Positions 23,134-36,100 of a stretch of DNA of 64,000 nucleotides are shown in pieces. Position 1 is the first letter of the stretch. Each line of letters opens with the position of its first letter. This DNA is from Platerodrilus igneus (lineage: Eukaryota; Arthropoda; Insecta; Coleoptera; Lycidae). The stretch covers positions 434,001 to 498,000 of the forward strand of contig JARFIW010001341.1 of assembly GCA_036346225.1 (NCBI GenBank). The letters are read 5' to 3'. The position numbers and the translations under genes are program-made. The notes beneath the pieces are model-generated. The model saw only the letters and a program-made list of their open reading frames with translations. It ran no database searches and was not told where the DNA came from.

Positions 23134-25183
23134 AGTGGATTTAAAGGGTTAAATTTAGGGTAAGCAATGCAATTTCAAACACCCTGTATAGAGAAAGGAA
23201 CAATTTATTTACGCGCAAAATTTATTTCATGTATTTAATTTAAACGAACAAGTATTGACGTATTTTATAATTAGGGAGTGAAAAGCAATACGTTCATAAA
23301 GGAAAACCAGTTTTAAAAACAAATAGAAACGCATAATTAATTTAATTCAACGTGTAATAACGTCAGAAAACGCACCAGGGTATATAAAATCAATAATTCC
23401 TAGGCGAAAAGCTTTCGGTGTAACAAACAAGTATATCGGTTGGGTTGAATACCATGAAATATAAACTCCAAGAAATGTTATTTTAAACGAGTCGATAATT
23501 AGGAACACATGCATGTTTGAAAGGTCAGCTTCTTTGTATTTGTGAACATAATAAAGCGGGTTTCAAGGAAAATATTGTTCAACCGTCAGTGGCTTCGCAT
23601 AAAAGCTAACAAGAGTTTCTTAAAAAGCGGAAGGGATGCACAATCAATAAGATGCCACAGATAAAGACGGGTATAAAAGCATTCGATTTCTAAAGCACGT
23701 ATTCAATCCACGTGGACGCGGTCAGCAATATCGATTTTCTACAACGCAAGGAGGGTTGGAACGCGACATCAAATATGCATAAGACAGGGATAACAATATT
23801 ACAGGCGGAGTTTTATGTTGACATAGGACTGTGTCATTGGTCGAAATAGATAGTTTTACAATAGACGAACACGCGGCAGGTGAATGCGGGTTTTCGTATT
23901 ATATAGCGTGTTCACGAGCTAAATTTCTGGAAGTTTTAAAGCGGTTATATCCAAAATTTGCAGAAATGTTATTTTCAATTAAGTATTTCGCGTAAAGAGT
24001 GACCAAGGGGGGGCAGTTTTAGTGTATAAATACTGAAAAAAAATTAAAATCGCTCTCTTTTACTCTCTTGACTACTCTTGATTTTCGTATCGCTTTAACT
24101 ACGTAAACCGACGTTATAGTAGAGTTTTGTGAGTATTAATGTTTATTTGTAACATAGTAAGGTAGTACTAGCTCTTATAACTTGGTATTTGGGGGCCGTA
24201 TAGTTATTAACGCGAGTAGTGGCGAGTGATTTAAATTAACTGAGGTCCAATAAATACCTTGTCAAGCTAGTAAATTAATAAAGCAATAAACACAAGTGTA
24301 ATATACGTGAATTTGGATGCTGGGATGGAATCGTAATTGATAGCACAAAGCTCAGTGTAGACTGAGTAATCATCTATAAATATCTGGTGGAGCAGAGCGC
24401 ATAGTCAGTCCATGCAAAGGAGTTCTGGATAGCGTCATCGTGGGAAATGGAGTCTTGAAGCATTTTCCAGGTAACTCATTTGAATTTGCTGTTAGTTGAT
24501 AAACTGTTGGAATTATTTGTGATGTGTGAGTGAACTTTGGAGGTTATTTATGGTTTTTTTAACGTATTGGAAAAGATACGTGTACTTGACTATGATGAGG
24601 GTATTTTAAATATTAAAAAAAAGGTGTATGTAAAGTTTACTAAATTTCATTACGAATTTAAATTAGATTGTTAAGGGTACATGGGTTATAAACTTTGTAG
24701 TAATTTTATGCAAAGTGGAAAGCATACATAAATAAACTGGGTTATTATGAGCTCACCATACTCCAGTCTGCAATAAATATAGGGTATTATTTGGGGCCCA
24801 TTTACTCCTGTTGTATTAAATGTGTTTACAATTAAAATTTTAAAACAAGGACTTTACAAAAATCGCACTTATTGAGTTATAACTAGAGTACCAAAAATGT
24901 ACATATCTGTGAATAATTTTGTAAATAACGGTAAATAAAGATTGTATGATTGTTGTATTATTTTGTGATTTTATTGATTGGTGTGTGAATGGGAAGGAAG
25001 AATGATTGTAAATTTAGGTATCTGAGAAGAGGCACAGCTGAGCTAGCCAGGGAAGCTGCTGAAAATATCATTTGTTGCAGCAGAAGAATCCGGGTAAGGA
25101 ATATTTTTATAAAATTTTGTTTTTCTGAAAATCGGTTGTTGATGCTGGTGATGTCAAATCAATAAGTCTACGATCCACAGCAA
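23132..25183. other. No recognised gene; one small open frame
   Basis: AT-rich. 23189-23197 carries CACCCTGTA, the terminus typical of the insect repeat at 42458. 24989-25165 (+) encodes a 58-residue frame (RYLRRGTAELAREAAEN) ending its GC-rich part at a GTAAGG donor-like site (25096). It could be a lost exon or gag-like remnant, but nothing identifies it. Confidence 0.4.
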
Positions 25184-25846
25184 TATATTGTCTGCAAATC
25201 TGAGCATATCGATCGGTTGTCCCTGCATCATAATTACAAATATCTTTTTCAGTATTCATTATCGCTTCTATATACAAGTTCAAAATTAATGAGGATGGCG
25301 CACATCCCTAACCCACCCCTTTCCTAATATTTACTTCTCTACGTGCCTGTTCTTAACTTTATTACCGCTTGCTACGTACCTTTACGTAACCTAAAAGCCA
25401 AAGAAGAAAAACAGAACTTGACCAGGCTCGTTCAGTGAGTGGGCAGGGTATAATACATACAAAAATTAAAGAAAGGCCTGAAATAAAAAAAAATACACAC
25501 TCATAAAAATAATCATACAACCTCTAATGAGTGTGTAATTTTTTTTTATTTCAGGCCTTTTTTTAATTTTTGTATGTATTATACCCTGCCCACTCACTGA
25601 ACAAGCCTGGTCAAGTTCTTTTTTTCTTCTTTGGCTTTTAGGCTACGTAAAGGTACGTAGCAAGCGGTAATAAAATTAAGAACAGGCACGAGAAGTAAAT
25701 ATTAAGAAAGGGGTGGGTTTGGGATGTGCGCCATCCTCATTAATTTTGAACTTGTATATAGAAGCGATAATGAATACTGAAAAAGAAATTTGTAATTACG
25801 ATGCAGGGACAACCGATTGATATGCTCAGATTTGCAGACAATATAG
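25184..25846. repeat. Large inverted repeat, ~320-bp arms, ~20-bp spacer
   Basis: Arms 25184-25505 and 25526-25846 are reverse complements with scattered substitutions. The right arm runs into reverse-transcriptase coding sequence of non-LTR family A (LRFADNIVVLASS, with the usual FADD changed to FADN). The inner part matches the LTR-leader repeat at 1530-1660. So this is an inverted duplication of a junction between two repeats. Confidence 0.93.
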
Positions 25847-26600
25847 TGGTATTAGCATCTAGCAAGGAATAGTTAGAACTAGCACTTAATGAAATGGAAA
25901 CAGAGTTCTAACAGATGTATAGTATGAAAATTAACAAAAATAAAACAAAAGTACTAGTATGTAAAAGAGGGGAAAATAAGTCAAAAACCAGAGTACAAAT
26001 AGGAAAAAACTTAGAAGAGGTTAAGGATTTTTTTCTACCTGAAAAGCCAAATAACTCAAGATGGGAAAATCACAAAAATATAAAACAAAGATTAGCACCA
26101 GGCTGTGCTGCATTTTACAAGAAAAAGTAACTACTATGTTCGAAGGCAACACACATGGAAATGACAAGAAGATTGCTGATAGCATATGAGTGGAGCACAG
26201 CACTGTACAGCTATGAAGCATGGACAATAGGCAAAGTGGAAAGGAAAAAGATAGAAGTCCTTGAAATGTGGTGCACCAGACGTATATTGAAGATATCATG
26301 GACAAAGTTAAAAACAAAGAGGTACTGGAAATGGTAGGGGAAGAAAGAAACGTGTAGAAAACAGTAAAAACTAGGAGAGATAGGATAATAAGACACTAAG
26401 GTATGAGGGAATAGTGTGGAATATATTAGAAGTAGAGAAAGGAAAAACGAGAGGTAGAGGTAGACCCTAGGTTGGACTATTGCACACAGATAGTGAAAGA
26501 TGTAGTAGACTGTTGGAATTTCAGGGAAATGTGTAGATTAGCTCAGAATAAAAAACAATTGAGGTACATGTCCAGCTAGTTCCAGGACTGAAGAGCTAAT
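25800..26600 (+). pseudogene. Non-LTR family A, RT C-terminal half
   Basis: After the FADN active-site remnant the frame continues MKINKNKTKVLVC (25924-25962), then a long open frame to 26128, and in other frames SYEAWTIGKVERKKIEVLEM and WCTRRILKISWTKL, the typical C-terminal region of insect endonuclease-RT elements. It ends with LAQN..QLRYMS-like sequence near 26560. Stops and frameshifts throughout. Confidence 0.85.
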
Positions 26601-28127
26601 GATAATGAATTCAGTCATAAAATTATTTACTTTTTAGACCAATCGTTACTGAATATTTCTTTATAATTTTCTTGTAACTCATTAATATATTTTAGTGTAT
26701 CAGATTCAATAATATAACGGGAATTTGGTCTTACGAACTTAGACGCATCTATTGTCCATGGAGGATATAACAAAATTAGTCAATTGTGACCTAACAAAGC
26801 TACAAATGTATTCCTATTACGAAGCATTAATAAGGGCATTTTAAAGTTATTTATAATTTCTGTACTGATATTTAACATATATTTAGTCTAATAACTTTGA
26901 TTTTTATTCTGAAACTGACAGTCTATTCACTTGTATTTAATAAAGGAAAACTATTAACATTATTTATGTAAGAATTTTCTTAAATTATACTTATGTCGAT
27001 TCCTGTATTCAATTCCATTACAAATAGTTTCTTATCGACAGACAATTTAACAATTAACAGTTCCACTTTATTTTGATAATGATGAAATTTTTAAACACTG
27101 TATGTACTGACAGGTTCTTGATTCATAACATATAGCAAAAGATTTTATTATTTTGAATAAAAGACGGACAGACTAATTTATTTCAAACATATAGGAGCAG
27201 TGTTTGGAACACGCCAGAAACTGAATTAAGTTTATAAAAATGGTAGAACAAATTATGGCATAATCAGTATATAAAAATATAAAATTAAAACAGATAAGCA
27301 CTTACAATTGAAATTTAACTTAATATTACTCCATTATTTTCTCCTTCACTTCCTCCAGAACTGTATTACTGTACTAATTAGAATCATATACTTTTGCTGT
27401 ATGTATGACTTCTTTTCTTGCATTAAAAAGCATTCTCCGTTAATTGCTGGATATGAAAATACATTGTGAAATCTTCCACATCTATATGACACATTCCCGA
27501 ATGTTTTGAATAATTTAGAAACTACTGCTTTTCACTACTTTTTGGCTGCTTATTTGACCTTTTTTACCTCTTGCACTGTATGTGTACATACAATTTCTTG
27601 GGCGACAGATTTTCTAATAAATTTGAGTGTTGTTGCGATACTCTTCCATCCATGTATTAATTTTTTACTGCTTTAAGATTCAGCTCTTTGAATAATTTTT
27701 GTCAAAGTGAATCTGAAATTAACAAGTGTGCAAGAAAGATCATATTTTTAACATATACTGTTTTGCTGAATGAATTGGAATCGTTCTGCAGTGAATAATT
27801 TTCTTGGTGTATAATGGTATTTCAAGCGTTAGCCAATTCAATGTATAGTTATGCCTAGATTTTTGTAGACTTGATATATCATTTAATACACTGCATACGC
27901 ATTCGGGCCAATTATAGTTAAAAATAAGGAAACTTTCCGACTTTTAGATGCTTCGTTACATTTAAGCAATTTGTTCATATGTTCATGATTCGATAATATT
28001 CGTATGAATGTGCTCGATATTTCCAATGAATGCCATACTTTAATAATTTAAACACGCTTCCACTACTTTTTCCTCATTCTGATTTTCCGAATCGTAGCCT
28101 TGTGTATGGTAATACTAAAAGGACTTG
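26601..28127. other. Unidentified - strand coding traces
   Basis: On the - strand 26630-26740 reads KFVRPNSRYIIES and YINELQENYKEIF without stops, which looks like old coding sequence. 27300-27560 shows further short traces. I could not assign a family. The rest is AT-rich. Confidence 0.35.
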
Positions 28128-28620
28128 TTAGATTGTGGCCATCGAGAAAAGAAAACCACTGATACTTCATTGAATATATTGTAACTAAGTACCCAAATAC
28201 CATATGAACCCGTACCACAGATTATCCAGTGGATAATCTGCGCCCCTATACTAAAAAGACAACACGGGAGCTACATAACCTAACTTCCGATACTCTCGAC
28301 CCGACTGACGTTAAGAAATTATCGACGTCTCTACAGTTACGCTGTCTTGATGTTTTAAATACACTTCATACTAAAAGTAGAAAAAAAGTACGAGTCTCTA
28401 AAAGATGTATCACAACTTGGTCAATACAAAAGGCGGAATGGAGGCCACTTCTTATCTTGGACAATAATCATTTATATCTGCAGTACATCCTGGTAAATAA
28501 AATTTTTTGCATTAATTTATCAACGGTAGATGAATTGCAGTATGCGTCACAAAAATATCAAGTAGGCGAGGTACATAAATATGATGCTTTACTAAAATTA
28601 TCTTAACGTTACCAAAAATA
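28128..28620 (+). mobile_element. Probable gypsy LTR, second copy
   Basis: 28105-28225 matches 14925-15045 (GGTAATACTAAAAGGACT, then TGTTAGATTGTGGCC, then ATGAACCCGTAC), and the similarity continues weakly through the following 150 bp. The 125-codon frame at 28229-28606 lies inside this repeat and resembles no protein, so I do not call it a gene. Confidence 0.5.
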
Positions 28621-29951
28621 TTTACAACCAATAATAAACAATAATGTACAGACAACTCAAAAAATCTATTCGCTTTACAAAATGGATGTTGTAAAAATCA
28701 ACCTCCGTTGCTTTTAGAGTTTATTTTGAAAGAATCGAATATAAACGGCAGTTGTTCACATTTTTTGTTGTGTACTATATTCAGATCAAAAGCCTATCCT
28801 AGTTCATCACGTGTTGTCGTCGATAAGAATTGTTTCTCTAGCTGATTTTGCTATATCGTGTCATATTGATTTACATGCATGTCAATTACCCCACGCTAAC
28901 ATAAAACTGATCTGAGTAAAGATAAAAGATCCAGAGCAAGAATACATTATCGAATATCTCAAACTTTGTTAAAATTGTATGTTGTATCGTTCTTATATTA
29001 ATAAATATTATAGAATCTTATTTATAAATTTAATTTACTTTTACATCGAGACATTGCTACAGAAGCAATGGACTGCGAATATAAATAAAAATATTGTATT
29101 TATCATGAGTTTAGTGGAGGTTGTTTCTTTTGACATATGTCAAATTAAATTAATTCATAGCTCATTCTTTAGGTAAAATTAGTAGTTTTGTATATCTTCT
29201 TAAGGGGTTCTTAAATTTTATAAATTAATTGTTGTTCTTTACCAGAGAAGAACATAACTTTTAAAAAACAAATCGTTTTCTGTTTATTTTAATAAAGTAA
29301 TACTGCACTTATTGATTATATTAACTACTGACCTGTGCCTGCATTCCAAAAATGCTTTTTTTGTAGCATATCTAATAAGGAATTTTGTCTTCATAATTTT
29401 AATATATAAACACTTCAAATAATTAAATAAATATTACATAGTTTGATTTAAAAAGTTTATACCACATTAATTTTGTAGATTTTTTACAATAATTTTACTT
29501 AAAATGATTTAAAAGTTTCAAAAACAATGACATATTTACAATTTAGATCAAGTTAGTAAACAAAAACAAAATGCGCAACCGACTGGTATGTAATTGAAAC
29601 GGCGATCTTTTACAGTCACTTATCAGTAAATAATAATGTATGCGATTGTGAAAATAATTAGTATGAAAATTCCTTGTGTTAATAAATATATCACATGCAT
29701 AGGTAATAGATCCTTATATATTTCTGTAATTATTTTTTTAATTTCAAACTAAGCAGGTCATTTGTGAAGCATCACCTATTTATTTATCATTGTATTACCA
29801 ACTTATATAAATCATAGTGATACGTCTGATACGATGGCATCACTGAATGGGTGTAAAACTTTGAACTTGACGTTAATTTGTTTGTCACTTGGATTGCGTT
29901 AACTTCTTGCAATGAAGTAACTGTTTTATAGTTGTATATAATTCATTTGGA
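28621..29951. other. Upstream flank of the WDFY gene
   Basis: AT-rich, with no recognisable gene. The last 100-200 bp before 29952 should hold the 5' UTR and promoter of the WDFY gene, but no convincing TATA or initiator element stands out. Confidence 0.4.
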
Positions 29952-30106
29952 ATGGCCGCTGAAATTAAACCAGCACATAGCGAAGATAGGTTTTGTACCA
30001 CTAAAAAACCCGAATTACTCGCAAAATTAGAAGGTTGTAATGATGAAGTTAACGCAGCTGTTCTAATACCGGGAGAAGATGGTGTTATCAGTGTATCAGA
30101 TGATAA
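29952..30106 (+). CDS. WDFY2: WDFY gene exon 1
   Basis: Starts [14 protein letters not shown] and ends in ..GVISVSDD plus two bases of Lys at the donor AA|GTAAGA. Upstream of the ATG there is no longer in-frame start that preserves homology. Codes residues 1-51. Confidence 0.94.
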
Positions 30107-33100
30107 GTAAGATAGTGTTTGTATCTGTATAATTGGAAATTTGTGTTGTCTTTTTGCAGAACAATTCGTGTGTGGCTAAAACGTGATTCAGGTCAATATT
30201 GGCCAAGTATTTGTCAATGCATGCCAAGTGGTGCTACTTCTATGTTTTACCAAGTCGAAACAAGACAGCTTTTTGTGGGTCAAGAAAATGGTACAGTTTC
30301 GGAATTTTCCCTAGCAGCAGATTTTAATCGTATGATGCCAGTTCGAGAATATTTGGCACATCAAGCAAGGGTAACTGATGTTTTGTTTGCTCTTAATTGT
30401 GAATGGGTATTGAGTGTTGGCAGGGACAAGGTGTTCTCGTATAATTGTACTCAAACTGGTAAAAATATAGGAACTTTTACAGCAGAGGCTTGGTGCACTG
30501 CAGTTCAGTATCCTTTTAATTTTAAATCGATTTATAATTATTGAATTGTGTGTATTTTGTTTGGTAATGCAACTATTTTGCGACCGTTTAATTGGGAGAC
30601 AATTTTTATTGCATTATATATTTATCACTTACACAAAATGATAACCATTATTATTTTTAGGACAAAATGGGAGAATTTCATATTTAAAAATTGAAAGGTA
30701 TGTGAAAATTGAGCATCTTTAACTGGACATTGAGTAGCTCTTTGAAACCAAACCTATAAATCGATTTTAAGTTAAATTTCCTAAATTGACCGACAATTAA
30801 CTACAAGACAATCTTAAAAACAATAGCAAGACTTTACTTTAGTGAAAATATTGGACTTGGTTCAGATCTAGGTCATTAGATAGTTTTTTGCAAGCTGAGT
30901 CAAATTACTGTTTACCTTTACCCCATTCAATTTTGCATTGAAGCAGGGTTGTTAAAATTCTATTTTTTTTTTTAAAAAGTTACACTTTTATTTTAATCTC
31001 TGTATATGTATTTTTGTTAAACAATATCACAAAAAGTAAAAAGCTTGATTTAACATAGAAAACAGGAATAACAAAAAATTCTCCATTTTTAATATTTTCT
31101 TTATCATTAGGTCTTTAGTTCTAGAACTGGTTAGAAGATGCGTACCCTCATTGTTCCCTATTCTGAATTAACCTACACATTTCCCTGAAATTTGCACAGT
31201 CTGCATCTATCACTATCTAGGTCTACATCTACTTCCTTTTTTCTATCTTTGCTTGTACTATTCCCCAAAAATGCCTTAGAACGTAATCTGCCCTTCTATT
31301 TCTCCTCTTTTTTCCACAGATATCGTTATTCCCCTGCTATTTCTATAACTTATTTGTTATTAATCTTGTCTGTTCATGCTATCATTCTCGTACATCTGAA
31401 GCACAACATTCCAAAAGGCTGCACCGTTTTTCTGTCTGCTTTTCCTACTCCCCATATATCATAGCGTACTGTGCTGTGCTCCACACATATGCTTTCAACA
31501 ATTTTCTTCTTGTTTCTATGTTTGTTGTTTTTGATAATAGGTGCTGTTCTGTCTTGTTAGATGCAGCTTGGTCCCCTTCTATTGTTTTACAATTATATAC
31601 CCTAGTTCTCCTACATATAGTGGTTGTAAAGGGGGATAAGCAGCCTGTAGCTGCTAAATTCTCCCAACACTTGAACATTTGCCGATTTAATAATTTTTCC
31701 AATATATTATTTCACACAATCAACATTAGTTGCAGATATTTCACAACCAATACCTATAGTTGTTTATAATAATCATCAGATTTATATGTGCTATTGTTTC
31801 GTCATTAGGTTGTCTGTCTTGAAACTGGTTGGACGTGTACCTCCAATTATTTATATTCTGAGCTAGCCTACCCATTTACCCTTCTATTGTTTTCTAATTG
31901 TACACACTATTTCGCCAAGATTCAGTGGTATGTGAAGGGCGGCGGCTCCGTGGTGTAGTGGTATGTGTGTGACTACTACGCCCAGAGTCCCGGGTTCGAA
32001 TCCCGACACGGTTTGCTTGAAAAATGTTAGGCAAGCATTTTTCACAAAAATACACCCTCGTTCGGATGGAGGTAAAATGGAGGTCCCGTGTGTGAGTGTT
32101 GTCACGCACGTTAAAGATCCCTACCTTGCTTGGGACAGTAAGGGTTCGGCAAAATTCCAAATTCTCCAGGTAAAAAAAAACTCGCTTCCTGGCCAATGTA
32201 GTACCTTCGGGTGGAGCATAGGAAAATCACATGTAAGGTATGTGAAGGGCGGCGTCGCCGTGGATCAATGTAGTAAACAAAAGACTACGGATCCCAAGGT
32301 CTCGGGTTCAAATCCCGACACGGCCGACTGCTTGAAAAATGGCAGGTGAGCATTTTTCACAAATATTACGCCCTCGTTCGAATGAGAGGTTAAATGGAGG
32401 TCCTGTGTGTGAGTGTTGTCACGCACGTTAAAGATCCCTACCTTGCCAGGAACGGCAAGGGTTCGGCAAAAATTCTAAATTTCCAGGCAACAAAAAACTC
32501 GCCTCCTGGCCAATGTAGTACCTTCGGGTGGAGCATTGGAAATGTAATTGAACAGTATGTGAAGGGCCAGGCGGCTCCGTGGTGTAGTGGTATGTGTGTG
32601 ACTACTACACCCAAGGTCCCGGGTTCGAATCCCGACACGGTTTGCTTGAAAAATATTAGGCGAGCATTTTTCACAAAAATACGCCCTCGTTCGGATGGAG
32701 GTAAAATGGAGGTCCCGTGTGTGAGTGTTGTCACGCACGTTAAAGATCCCTACCTTGCTTGGAACCGCAAGGGTTTGGCAAAATTCCAAATTTTCCAGGT
32801 AAAAAAAACTCGCTTCCTGGCCAATGTAGTACCTTTGGGTGGAGCATTGGAAATCACATGTATGGTATGTGAAGGGCCGGCGTCGCCGTGGATCAATGTA
32901 GTAAGCGTAAGACTACGGATCCCTAGGTCCCGGGAAATCTCGACACGGCCGAATGCTTGAAAAATGGCAGGTGAGCATTTTTCACAAATATTACGCCCTT
33001 GTTAGGATGAGAGGTTAAATGGAGGTCCCGTGTGTGAGTGTTGTCACGCACGTTAAAGATCCCTACCTTGCCTGGAACGGCAAGGGTTCGGCAAAATTCT

Positions 33101-36100
33101 AAATTTCCAGGCAACAAAAAAAATTCGCCTCCTGGCCAATGTAGTACCTTCGGGTGGAGCATTGGAAATATAAATGCACGGTATGTTAAGGGGGGAGGCG
33201 GTTCCGTGGCGTAGTGGTATGTATGTGACTACTATGCTCAAGGTCCTGGGTTCGAATCCTGACTCGGGCCGCTTGAAAAATGTTAGGCGAGCATTTTTCA
33301 CAAAAATACACCCTCGTTCGGATGAGAGGTAAAATGGAGGTCCCGTGTGTGTGTTGTCACGCACGTTAAAGATCCCTACTTTGCTTGGAACAGCAAGGGT
33401 TCGGCAAAATTCAAAATTTTCCAGTTAAAAAAAACTCGCTTCCTGGCCAATGTAGTACCTTCGGGTGGAGCATTGGAAAATCACATGTAAGGTATGTGAA
33501 GAGGGTAGGTGGCTCCGTGGTGTAGTGGTATTTGTGTGACTACTACACCCAAGGTCCCGGGTTCGAATCCCGACACGGTCCGCTTGAAAAATATTAGGCG
33601 AGCATTTTTCACAAAAATACGCCCTCGTTCGGATGAGAGGTAAAATGGAGGTCCTGTGTGTGAGTGTTGTCACGCACGTTAAAGATCCCTACCTTGTTTG
33701 GAACCGCAAGGGTTTGGCAAAATTCCAAATTTTCCAGGTAAAAAAAACTCGCTTCCTGGCCAATGTAGTACCTTTGGGTGGAGCATTGGAAAATCACATG
33801 TATGGTATGTGAAGGGCCGGCGTCGCCGTGGATCAATGTAGTAAGCGTAAGACTACAGATCCCAAGGTCCCGGGTTCAAATCCCGACACGGCCGACTGCT
33901 TGAAAAATGGCAGGTGAGCATTTTTCACAAAAATACGCCCTCGTTCGGATGAGAGGTAAAATGGAGGTCCCGTGTGTGTGTTGTCACGCACGTTAAAGAT
34001 CCCTACCTTGTTTGGAACCGCAAGAGTTTGGCAAAATTCCAAATTTTCCAGGTAAAAAAAACTCGCTTCCTGGCGAATGTAGTACCTTTGGGTGGAGCAT
34101 TGGAAATCACATGTATGGTATGTGAAGGGCCGGCGTCGCCGTGGATCAATGTAGTAAGCGTAAGACTACGGATCCCTAGGTCCCGGGAAATCTCGACACG
34201 GCCGAATGCTTGAAAAATGGCAGGTGAGCATTTTTCACAAAAATTACGCCCTTGTTCGGATGAGAGGTTAAATGGAGGTCCCGTGTGTGAGTGTTGTCAC
34301 GCACGTTAAAGATCCCTACCTTGCCTGGAACGGCAAGGGTTCGGCAAAATTCTAAATTTCCAGGCAACAAAAAATTCGCCTCCTGGCCAATGTACCTTCG
34401 GGTGGAGCATTGGAAATATAAATGCACGGTATGTGAAGGGGGGAGGCGGTTCCGTGGCGTAGTGGTATGTATGTGACTACTATACTCAAGGTCCTGGGTT
34501 CGAATCCTGACACGGGCCGCTTGAAAAATGTTAGGTGAGCATTTTTCACAAAAATACGCCCTCGTTCGGATGAGAGGTAAAATGGGGGTCCCGTGTGTGT
34601 GTTGTCACGCACGTTAAAGATCCCTACTTTGCTTGGAACAGCAAGGGTTCGGCAAAATTCAAAATTTTCCAGTTAAAAAAAATCCGCTTCCTGGCCAATG
34701 TAGTACCTTCGGGTGGAGCATTGGAAAATCACATGGAAGGTATGTGAAGAGGGTAGGTGGCTCCGTGGTGAAATGGTATGTGTGTGACTACTACGCCCAA
34801 GGTCTTGGGTTCGAATCCCAACACAGTCTGCATGAAAAATGTTAGGCGAGCATTTTTCACAAAAATACACCCTCGTTGAGGTAAAATGGAGGTTCCATGT
34901 GTGAATGTTGTCACACATGTTAAAAATTCCTACCTTGTTTGAAACAGCAAGGGTTCGGCAAAATTCCACATTTTCCAGGTAAAAAAAACTCGCTCCCTGG
35001 CCAATGTGGTACCTTCGGATGGAGCATTGGAAAAACATATGTAAGGTATGTCAAGGGGATGTTCAAGGTCCCGGGTTTGAATCCCGACACGATCCGCTTG
35101 AAAAATGTTAGGCGAGCATTTTTCACAAAAATACACCCACATTTGGATGAGAGGTAAAATGGAGTTCCCGTGTGTGTGTTATCACGCACATTAAAGATCC
35201 CTACCTTGCTTGGAACAGCAAAGGTTCGGCAAAATTCCAAATTTCCAGGGTAAAAAAAACTCTCTTCCTGGTCAATGCAGTACCTTCGGGTAGAGCATTG
35301 GAAAATCACATGTATGGCATGTGAAGGGGGTTAAGTAACCTGCGGTTGCCAAGATTTCACTCTTAGACATTTGCCGAATTTACAGTTTTCTATTAAATCC
35401 TTTCACGCAATTAACATTATACGAGAATATTGCACAACCTATATCTGTAGTTGCTTATAATATTCATCATGTTTAAGTACAGTTATTTTGTTCGTCATTA
35501 GTTTTTCTATCTTGGAACTGATTGGACGCGTACCTCCATTGATTTCTATTCTGAGCTAGCCTACACATTTCCCTGAAATTCCTACAGCCTACCTAGGTCT
35601 ACCTCTACTTCTCTTTTTTCCTATCTCTGCTTCTAATATATTCTGCACTATTCCCTCATGCCGTAGTATGTGGCCTATCATCCTATCCCTCCTATTTTTT
35701 TATTGTTTTCTACTTATTTCTTTCTTCTCCTACCATTTCTAGTATCTTTTTGTTCTTAATTGTCCATGATATCTTCAACACACGTCCATAGCACCATATT
35801 TCTAAGGCTTTCTACCTTTTTCTTGTCCGCTTCTCCTACTGTCCAGACTTCACAGCTGTACAGTGCTATGCTCAACACATATGCTTTCAGCAATCTTTTC
35901 CTTGTTTCTATGTTTCTTGTCTTTGAGCACAGTAGTTGCTTTTTCTTGTTAAATGTAGCATGGCCTTGTGCTAATCTTTGTTTTATATTCTTTGTGCTTT
36001 TCTCATCTTGCATTATTTGGCTTCCTAGGTAACAGAACTTCTTAATCTTTGCAAGTTCTTGTTACCTATTGGTATTCTTGTTTTTAATTTGTATTCCCCT

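Noticed and set aside
28229..28606. 125-codon open frame as a gene
   Set aside because: It lies within a repeat shared with 14950-15200, where the frame is not preserved, and the translation resembles nothing known.
31951..32003. tRNA gene at the SINE head
   Set aside because: A and B boxes are present, but the acceptor and anticodon stems do not form and the sequence continues into the SINE body. It is tRNA-derived, not a tRNA gene.
31928..35325. Many open frames of 70-190 codons on both strands of the SINE array (for example 32394-32960 +)
   Set aside because: They are the same repeat read in different units and frames. Translations repeat with the ~311-bp unit, have no domain, and run through Pol III promoter boxes.
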